64,000 nt of DNA from positions 172,748,882-172,812,881 of the forward strand of contig CM069433.1 of NCBI GenBank assembly GCA_035610365.1. The letters run 5' to 3'. A program made the translations under genes and the position numbers. A model generated the notes under the pieces. That model ran no database searches. It was not told where the DNA came from and saw nothing but the letters and a program-made list of their open reading frames with translations. Below are positions 56,650 to 64,000 of this stretch, piece after piece (positions within the stretch are counted from its first letter, which is position 1; every line of letters begins with the position of its first letter). The DNA comes from Aquatica leii (Eukaryota > Arthropoda > Insecta > Coleoptera > Lampyridae).

Positions 56650-58076
56650 AGTATTTCTTTTCTTCTCTAGCTGTTCTCTATCCTCTGGATATAGGCCTCT
56701 CTCAAAGCTTTCCAGGTATCCCTATTCAGTGCATCTTGATACCAGTTTAGTCTTATTGTACGTTTGATGTCATGGTACCATCGTTGTTGGGGTCTTTCTA
56801 TGCTTCTTTTTTCTACCCAATGTCTCCATCTAGTCACTTTTCCACTCCAGTTAATACTGCTGTTTCTTGCAACGTGACCAGCCTAGTTCCATTTGAGGGT
56901 ACATATTCTTTGTGTTATATCTTGGACCTTTGTGGTGTTCTTTATCCATTCGTTGGTTTTATGGTCCGCTAGAGAAACACCTAGCATGTTTCTTTCAGTT
57001 GCTCTCTGATGAACTTGCAATTTATTTAATATCCTCTTGGTTAGACTCCAAGTTTCACATCCGTAGGTTGCCACCGGAAGAATACATTCATTATAAATTT
57101 TGGTTTTTAACCTCAGAGGTAGTTTAGTTTAAAAATGTGTCGCATTTTCCCGTAAGCTGCCCATCCCAATCGTATTCTTCGGTTTATCTTGAGCTCCTGA
57201 TTTATTTTACCCATCGTTATTTCTTGTCCTAGATATATATAGGAGTTAACTTTTTCAATGTTTTGAGTTTCTATGCTTATTGTGTCTTTATCAGTAGGCT
57301 CGTTTCTCATAAACTTCGTTTTTGATATGTTCATTTGTACTCTAACCGTTTTTGCTTCTTTGTGTAATTCTGTAAACATTGTTTGTAAATCTATGTCATT
57401 TCTGGCGAATATCACAATATCGTCGGCGATTCTTAAGTTGTTGACGTTTTCTCCTGATGTATTGATACTTCTATTTTCCCAGTGTAGTTTCTTGAATACG
57501 TCTTCAAGAACCAGAGTAAATAACTTGCCTTACGCCACTATTAATGGTCAATTCGTTAGTATCTTCATGCATTCTCAATTTAATTTTTGATACACCTTGG
57601 ATTTTCTTAATGACATTGATATACCTTTGGTCTATTCTTGCATTTCTCATAGCTCTTTCTATTGCCCAAAATTCGACGGTATCAAACGCTTTTCGAAAGT
57701 CAGTAAATGCTAGCCACACTTTGATGTTATATTCAGTTACCTTCTCATTCAATATTCTGATCGTATGAATATGTTCGACAGTGCTGTAGCTCGTTCTAAA
57801 GCTTGCTTGTCCTTTGGACTGATTTTTGCCAAATTTTTTCTCTAGACGGTTCGTTATTATTCTCAGAAACAGTTTATATACCTGGGGTCTATAGTTTTCC
57901 AGGTTCGTTGAGTTTCCTTTTTTATAACATTTATTAAAAAGTATTGCTAGTTGTTCAACAAAATATTCTGATTCTTTCAGCATTTCTGGCAGTATGTCAT
58001 CTTCTCCTGCAGCTTTTCCGTTTTTCAACTGGTTAAGTGCCTTAGTAATTTCTTCTTTTTTTATGTAAGTATCCAC
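56650..58076 (-). pseudogene. RTE reverse transcriptase remnant
   Basis: The frame 57504-58076 has LNQLKNGKAAGEDDILPEML, GNSTNLENYRPQVYKLFLRI, ITNRLEKKFGKNQ, GQASFRTSYSTVEHIHTIRI and LAFTDFRKAFDTVEFWAI, in RTE order. GVRQV replaces the usual GVRQG and the frame then stops. The next frame has the catalytic IADDIVIFA (about 57410) and LHKEAKTVRVQMNISKTKF. The pieces 57113-57415 and 56883-57074 carry YIYLGQEIT, RIRLGWAAYGK and TYGCETWSLTKRILNKLQVH. The last part (about 56690-56880) gives GRPQ-x-RW-x-x-DI. At least three frameshifts. Confidence 0.85.
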
Positions 58077-58080
58077 TTTA
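56650..58080 (-). mobile_element. 5'-truncated RTE-clade LINE
   Basis: Reverse transcriptase and the C-terminal region typical of the RTE clade are present on the minus strand. The endonuclease is missing (5' truncation at about 58080). The sequence ends at about 56650 without a clear tail. Confidence 0.85.
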
Positions 58081-58494
58081 CCTAAAAAAATAATTATTTT
58101 TATTCTGATGATTTGGTTCAGTATATGATTTTACAATGACATTTTTAGGTTGACGATAGTGACATGACCTTTTATGTATTTAACCTATAAAATTAATAAT
58201 TGTTTTTAATTTTGATAATTTTGTTCCGGATATTAAGGCAAAATTATCAAATTATTATTTTGTTGGTGATAATTATTTTGAAAGATTCCTTTACATAGAT
58301 AGATACAGGCCAAATTAATACAAGCGTATTAAAAAGATCATGTGTTCCAAAAAAAGATAATACTATTTTAATATTCGGTTACTGATCGGGTAATACCGCA
58401 CATCACCAAGCGATCCAGCAAAAACAAGATTTCTGTTGTTTGCACTTTCGGTTTTATTTCAAAATTTTAAATGCCAAAAAATCAAAAAAAACAG

Positions 58495-58890
58495 CGCATT
58501 GTTAGTATGAAGAACTGATTACATTTGTCGAGAGCAACAAAGTACTGCTGCATAGAAAAACGAAACCTTTAGAAAAAAATAACCTAAAAAATTAAGCGCA
58601 TAATTTTGCTGACAAAATGACTTTATCTGCTTGGAATCCGTCAAATAATGGAAAAAGATAAATTAGGTTTAAATATTTTATAAATATGTATTTATAAAGT
58701 TGTATAAATTTGTAGATATTCGTGGAGTGGAAGGTCAATGTAAAAGTATATTGATCCACAAAAAAAATAGCTGGAACAGAAGGTAGATCTAAAATTAACA
58801 AGCCCCTTAATTAAGGCAGAAGCAGACATGTTGAGAGTCAAAGCTGAAATAGCTAAGGCCTACGTAAGCAGAAAGAACGCCTCCAGTTTC
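58495..58890 (+). pseudogene. possible Myb/SANT-like accessory protein of a Harbinger element
   Basis: SYEELITFVESNKVLLHRK followed by FADKMT, an IFVEWKVNVK segment and, near 58820, EAEADMLRVKAEIAKAYVSR resembles the Myb/SANT-like (MADF-like) DNA-binding protein that accompanies PIF/Harbinger transposases, with its W-x-x-x-K-x-K stretch and C-terminal coiled coil. The frame is broken by stops. It faces the transposase relic at 59.7-60.5 kb, the convergent layout found in some Harbinger elements. The match is weak and rests partly on this context. Confidence 0.35.
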
Positions 58891-59699
58891 TCTAATCTTT
58901 GCACATACGCCAAAATAAAATTGATTGAAGGCAATTGTCTATTAGAATATTGCTCAACCCACAATCTATATGTGGTGTCAAGATTATAATTACACCCACC
59001 GTACATTAAAACACTATCAATGTATCAATGTTGTACATAATAAAGAAAAATTAAATCAAATATTACGAAATACGTTTAAACCAATCACTTAGTATCAACT
59101 AAAGAAATCCGTTAAAAAATCGAGATAGAAATCAATCAGATTGTCGGACTCAGTTCTAAGAAAGCTGAATTTTGCATTTAATTATCTAAAATTTTGTTTT
59201 GGTTACAAACAAAGATAAACATGATCGTGTAATCAAAGTACATTTTATTAAGCTTGGTCGGTATTAATGCTAAGAAATAAACGTTACTATCTGCCTTAAT
59301 TATTTTATTAACAATTGATTTTGTAGATGATGGAAAATTAAAGAAAACAATATTTAACACAATACATGAATAAGTTTCACGGCTTTTACAGCATTTATAC
59401 CCATTATTTACGGCATACTTACAATCAACAAACAATTTCCATTTATTTAGATAGTTAGAACCGGCATGAAAACTTGAATTGCAAATACCTCAAAATTTTT
59501 TAAAGTAAAAATTTTTATTCAACGCCACAAGGAAACTACTCATTGAGTTTGTAGTGGTATTTCAGATACAGGGTGTATAGGTATTTACATTTACATAAAA
59601 AAAATAATCTGATAAATACAAAATACATATTTACAAGGATCTACTAGCTAACTTTTGAATTGTGAATTACAAGGTTGCGAATTCTTCTTTCATCTAACC

Positions 59700-60500
59700 A
59701 ATTCTCATCTGAAAATAAAAATTTCGAAATAATTGATCATTAAACACACTAGAACAGTTATCCGCTATAAAATCAGTGTTCTGATCTTTTACAATATTGT
59801 TTCTTTGCTGAGCTATTTCTTCTTCAAACTCTTGCAGTGTTTATTGTGGTATTTTGCTTTCTACTGCCATAGTACGCAAAATCTCAAGAATTTTTGCAGC
59901 TTTGTAAAGTTTGTAATTTAGATGCTTTTATTTAAAAAGGCACCGTTTCAATACACCAAAGCACCTTTCAATACAGTTTCTTACAAAAAATATGTGCTTT
60001 GATGTACCTATTTTGTAGAGAATATACTTTTGCAATGTCTACTGGAGTTTACAGCCACGGTTGTAATGGATAGCCTCTATCGCCTATAAAAGTTTATTTT
60101 GAAAAAAGGCTTCTGTTTGCTTTCACATTCTCAACTTACCCATTCACCTTTACGATTATAGACAGGTATGAATTTCGCAATTAGAAATCATTTAATAGGT
60201 TATATTACAGCATAAAAGTGCCTAAAATTTGTGGGTTTTAGTTTATGATTTTAGTGTATGTTGTGTAATGCAATATTTACCACAATCTAAGTATTTTGAT
60301 ATTTTTTATTGTAATTTTCAACTACAAACATTTGCAAGTAGCTCTTGACGTATTGCTGCTACAACATTGTATTTTGCAACCAAAGTAAGCTAATTATTTC
60401 TTGTATAATTTCTTCTATTTTTGTGATAATAACCTATCATTATTTGTTGTAACACATATTGGAATACAATTAGTTACTGCGAGGATAGTTTGGAGAAGTT
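59700..60500 (-). pseudogene. PIF/Harbinger transposase remnant (DDE_Tnp_4)
   Basis: On the minus strand near 60090, GDRGYPLQPWL-stop-TPVD corresponds to the GD-x-GY-x-L-x-PWL-x-TP motif of Harbinger transposases, which contains the second catalytic aspartate. In an adjacent frame, KHIFFVRNCIERCFGVLKRC (about 60000-59945) is the N-x-x-ER-x-FG-x-LK-x-RF motif with the catalytic glutamate. Downstream, YKAAKILEIL and a C-terminal tail follow. The upstream part, to about 60500, is too degraded to follow. Several stops and frameshifts. Confidence 0.7.
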
Positions 60501-60647
60501 GTGTAAACACTCTAGTGTCCAATGTATCCTTTATATCTATAGATTTTAGTAATTTCTATTTCTTGTAGACAAATTATGCTCCGAGAAAAACTAGTTCTAG
60601 CTGTTATCAATAGCAACTAATCAATCAGAAAAAATGCTGAAGCCTAC

Positions 60648-60659
60648 AATGTAGAGAAG
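60648..60659 (+). repeat. 12-bp target duplication, left copy
   Basis: AATGTAGAGAAG, identical to 61091-61102 and located in the pogo transposase codons for N-V-E-K. Confidence 0.85.
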
Positions 60660-60731
60660 ATTTTAAAATTTGATCAAATTAATGATCCCTTCTTTTAGGA
60701 GGTTTAATGAAAGCAACTACTTCAGTAATTT

Positions 60732-60774
60732 GCGACATTTCGTGTTCTGGATGAACACTTCATCAGGCTCGCTC
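60732..60774 (-). ncRNA. hammerhead-ribozyme-like motif, left arm
   Basis: On the minus strand GCGAGC-CTGATGA, stem II GTGTTC-loop-GAACAC, then GAAATGTCGC. One extra A sits between CTGATGA and stem II, and stem III is not obvious. Cleavage activity is uncertain. Confidence 0.45.
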
Positions 60775-60950
60775 ACACTGAGTCAAGTAATTTTTTCCTT
60801 GAATAATTAAGTTAAAAATTGATACATTTAAATTAAAAAACGTGATAAGATTTCGTACACCGTGCACTTTTAAAACGTACAAACGATATCGTTGTATGTA
60901 TCAATTTTTAACTTAATTATTCAAGAAAAAAATTACTTGGCTCAATGTGA

Positions 60951-60993
60951 GCGAGCCTGATGAAGTGTTCATCCAGAACACGAAACGTCGCAA
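60951..60993 (+). ncRNA. hammerhead-ribozyme-like motif, right arm
   Basis: GCGAGC-CTGATGA, extra A, stem II GTGTTC-ATCCA-GAACAC, then GAAACGTCGC. The catalytic core boxes CUGAUGA and GAAA(C) and a GUC triplet are all present. The usual short stem III with loop between GAAAC and GUC seems to be missing, so it may be degenerate or may work only in a dimeric form. Confidence 0.5.
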
Positions 60994-61090
60994 ATTACTG
61001 AAGTAGTTGCTTTCATCCAACCTCCTAAAAGAAGGGATCATTAATTTGATCAAATTTTAAAATTATCACCTACCAGGAGGCGAACCGTTC

Positions 61091-61102
61091 AATGTAGAGA
61101 AG
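61091..61102 (+). repeat. 12-bp target duplication, right copy
   Basis: AATGTAGAGAAG. After it the pogo transposase frame resumes. Confidence 0.85.
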
Positions 61103-62103
61103 CTTCAACTATTTAATTATAAATAAATAAAAAAAGCCAAAGCAGAGGGTATCAAAATGGGTCATAACAAACTTTAAAGTTTGATAGGTTTTTTCAACTG
61201 ATATGAAAAATTGTCTAGCTAAATATTTAATAAACTGTTGAAACGTGTTTTATATGCTACACAGAAATCAATAAATATACCACATACATGGCAGGACAAT
61301 GCAATGTCAGGGCGTGACTTGTTTTCTAGATTTTTCATCGTCATCAAACTCTTTCAATACGAACACTTAAAGCCTTAAAGTCTGGCTAGAATGACAAATT
61401 TCAACAAACATAACATTGATTCATATTGGAAAATTAGAGCAGTTCTATCAACATTACAACTTTATCAATCACAAATCTATAATCTTGACGAAGTAAATTA
61501 CATTTCTTTCTTATGATTTTGATTAGTAATTCTTTTATTTTACTTGTATTTTGTGTTTTTACAGATAGGAGTGGCAACTGTTTAGCTAGTTCAGAAAGTG
61601 GTTGGAAAAAAAAACAACACCAAAGTGACCAAGTAACTTCTGGGAAAAGAGGATAATTAGTGAGCCAGGTTGGAATAACTGATGCCAATGGTATATCACT
61701 TTCTCCTGTTTGGGTTTTTCTAAACCAAAGATTTGATAAAATCTTGCAAGGGTAATCTCAAACAGGTGCTTTGGGGCTGGTCTATAAGTCAGGATAGATG
61801 GCCTGCAACAACTTTTGATTAGTTATTATACATCCAGTAAAGAACACTTGCTGTAGTTTGAAAAAAAAAAGATTTTACTTGTTTTGGATAATCACGAGTC
61901 GCATATATATGTTGATAATCAATTGAACACTGTAGATCTGGTGGTATTGTAATGTTGACATTCATTCATACTTGTTGTGCACTTTGTAACTTATCTATTT
62001 TGGAAAAACAGACAAAATGTCTGTTCATTATATTAGGATGATGCTAACAGGATGTTGTTTTTATGCTAATTTGAAAATTGTTAACAACAACTTCCATGAG
62101 CAA

Positions 62104-62361
62104 AAATAAACTGGTGTGGTCACCACACTACTTTCCTATAATAAATGATGAAGGACTGTCTACATATTTTATTATTATTATGTCATAAAACCACTTTGAA
62201 GGGATATCTGCACGTTTGTATTGACTTCCTAGCATGCTATAATTTTTTTGAAATTTTTCTCCTCGATTTCATTAAATATATGTATAATCAAAATATGGCA
62301 AATTGAGCTTATGTTGTCATATCGACTAACCTCTATATTTGTGCGCCTCGATATTGCTTTC
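62104..62361 (+). repeat. dispersed repeat, copy 2 (shorter)
   Basis: Matches 8898-9150 from AACTGGTGTGGTCACCACA to GTGCGCCTCGATATTGCTTTC with small indels. It lacks the CA-rich extension of copy 1. Confidence 0.75.
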
Positions 62362-62364
62362 CCC

Positions 62365-64000
62365 TTTAGTAAATCAGTAAAATTTATTATTTTTAACGTA
62401 TCTTACGTTCTCTTTAAATATGAAATTTTTTTCTAAAAAAACATAAGAGAGCATTCGAATCTAGGATATATTTGTGAATTCATTTTCAATTATAAATAAA
62501 ATATTCAATAAACTGTTAATGATAGGAATTTTCTTTTCTACTTAAAATATAATACACGCAACCTCAACACATTTATTGTGCCTTTTGCTAACACGACCAA
62601 CATTCTAAATTCACCGCTGGTAAGTCTGTGTAAATCGTATAACAATTTTCCACTTGACTGTAATGGTGTTTTTTCTGATTCGTTGCAAATATTTATTGCG
62701 AAATTAAATTAAATTAACTTTAACTCCATATTTGTTCAATAATATAGTTACGTAATGAAAAAAACTATAGAGCGGTAAAGCGGAAAATCAAAATCTACGT
62801 AAAACTATGTTTTTAAAGTCAATTATATATTAAGTATATTTAAAAATCTCTGAAATTTAGTTAAAAAGTTGAGAAACCCCGTTTTTTTTTATAAGTTCAA
62901 ATATTAAAGTATTTCTATTTTTAAGTACTGTAGTACTAACATTAAATTTGTTATCTTTTCAATATTATTCTATTTATTTTTTTTTTCAAAAGTCGACCAA
63001 AGATGAATATACCAAGTAATGATTACTTTGCACATAAACAAAATAAAACACAATATGTTTCTATTACACCTCAAATCAAAAAAGTTAAAGTTTTTGTTTA
63101 TTTTTATAAGACAATAAATACTATAAAATACCTAAACTTTTGTTTATAACTTTCCAAGAACTCGCTAATAAATAAGTAAATAAATAAAAATGTTTTATTT
63201 GGTATTTTACAAAGTAAAAGAATGTGGAAGTAGTTTCTATAAAACATCAATTTTTTAGCTAATTAATTATCAACAACAACAAATAGAGAAGAAATACTTG
63301 ACACCCACATAAAAATATTTCTTGTCTTATGTACCTACAACGGTTAGACAGCATCAAAAATACCACGAATAATTTTCATTTAATTCTTGATACAAAGTGT
63401 TGCAAGTTTATAAGAGAATGTCGATTTGTCACCCTTATTAATTCTTAAAAATGAATTAATTGCAGACGCTACAGAATTATTATTTCACCATTAACAGTGT
63501 TTAAATGACGTAAGTGATTTTTTGGCTACGTATTTGTTCTAACATTTATTTTAAGAACAAATTTACACTTTATATAGTGTACAGGCAACACACCTTACAA
63601 TCGAAAAATGAGACAACTTTTGACATAAATTACAGCTTTAGCAATGAATATAAAAGAAAATGAAATTTAGAAAACAAAGCTTCTATTTATTATAATTTGA
63701 AGGGCGTTCTTATTTGTTTTTTTCCCATAAATTAATTGAGCTATAAAAAGTTTTTTAATTTTACTTGTTTTTGCTAATAACATCGAAACAGTAAATAATA
63801 TCGAAAAAATCAAAAGGTCCCTCAAATTCTATACTTTTCAACAACAAAATCCTACTTTGAAAAAATCTTTATCTATTAAAATGTGGCTGTAATCTATGTC
63901 AAAAGTTTCAGAATATATTCAAGCATTTAAAATTCATTTTTTTGTTTGTTATTTATGTTTCCTATCACAAATTTGCGTCAAAATTTCTAGACTAATTATC
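62365..64000. other. no gene seen
   Basis: AT-rich sequence without recognisable exons, terminal repeats or RNA genes up to the end of the window. Confidence 0.5.

Larger units (their letters stand above)
60660..61090. mobile_element. inverted-repeat insertion with hammerhead-like cores in both arms
   Basis: The left arm (60660-60827) and right arm (60896-61064) are reverse complements with few mismatches and are separated by about 68 nt of unique sequence. 26 further nt (61065-61090, containing ACCTACCAGGAGGCGAACC) lie between the right arm and the right target duplication. There is no ORF. Each arm holds CTGATGA, a 6-bp stem (GTGTTC/GAACAC) and GAAA. Penelope-like elements and retrozymes are known carriers of hammerhead motifs, and inverted copies are common for Penelope insertions. 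No Penelope coding sequence is present here. Confidence 0.8.
60570..62060 (+). pseudogene. pogo/Tigger-like transposase relic with intron, split by an insertion
   Basis: The N-terminal HTH reads LREKLVLAVINSN-stop-SIRKNAEAYNVEK (60580-60659) and continues after the hammerhead-containing insert as KLQLFNYK (61100). Next come WQDNAMSGRDLFSRFFI and SLARMTNFNKHNIDSYWKIR (61287-61437), then IYNLDEV (about 61475), corresponding to the NLDETG box with the first catalytic D. TTTTTACAG at about 61555-61563 is a likely splice acceptor. The next part (IGVATV, then SGKRG-like and GWNN-x-CQWYITFSCLGFSK) leads to an FWIITSRIY/LDNHESH-like block near 61885-61905, where the second catalytic D lies. Many stops. 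The family includes domesticated jerky and CENP-B-like genes, but this copy is dead. Confidence 0.75.

Noticed and set aside
57273-57768. Plus-strand ORFs at 57.3-57.8 kb
   Set aside because: They are antisense to the RTE reverse transcriptase.

Overview
The window looks like AT-rich nuclear DNA from an insect. The evidence is metazoan introns of about 50 bp with GT/AG borders, a host gene of the animal DRAM/Frag1 family, and a typical arthropod mixture of transposable elements: BEL/Pao, Ty3/Gypsy, Jockey, CR1-like and RTE LINEs, Penelope, hAT, Tc1/mariner, pogo, piggyBac, Harbinger and Crypton. A beetle would fit, but I cannot prove the order. I see no bacterial operon, CRISPR array, rRNA or tRNA.

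The one host gene I can reconstruct is a DRAM2-like autophagy modulator on the + strand. It has five coding exons (38194-38270, 38321-38442, 49070-49293, 49345-49504, 49558-49739) that join in frame into 254 codons plus a stop. Introns 1, 3 and 4 are 50-53 bp, but intron 2 is about 10.6 kb because it has filled with transposons: two tail-to-tail Gypsy relics, a Penelope fragment, an antisense Jockey LINE and a Harbinger-type MITE.

Everything else recognisable is mobile-element material. 0-9 kb: a hAT (zf-MYM1-like) relic, a GC-richer LTR-like block, two diverged tandem repeats of about 1.4 kb, and a BEL/Pao integrase remnant. 9-18 kb: a foldback, a decayed Ty3/Gypsy element, a block flanked by CCGGAACCG-type motifs, and a GC-richer TATA/splice-donor block. 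18-24.1 kb: two broken ZBED5-like hAT copies in tandem with a nested pogo-type MITE, a 5'-truncated LINE and a piggyBac scrap. 24.1-27.4 kb: no gene seen. 27.4-32.1 kb: a 1.08-kb TIR element abutting a Penelope-like element, a CTCF-like motif, and a Tc1/mariner transposase with an intron. 32.6-37.2 kb: the best preserved mobile element, a LINE with both ORFs and only two visible frameshifts. 38-50 kb: the DRAM2-like gene. 50-55.4 kb: the 3' half of a BEL/Pao element with an env-like region, a Crypton-type tyrosine recombinase relic and a TA-flanked TIR element. 56.6-62.4 kb: an RTE LINE, a Harbinger element, a pogo/Tigger transposase, and a dispersed repeat shared with the 9-kb region.

The most unusual object is at 60660-61090. 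It is a large inverted repeat with a hammerhead-ribozyme-like core in each arm, inserted in the pogo transposase reading frame and bounded by a perfect 12-bp direct repeat. Removing the insert and one repeat copy restores the local pogo reading frame, so its limits are unusually well supported.
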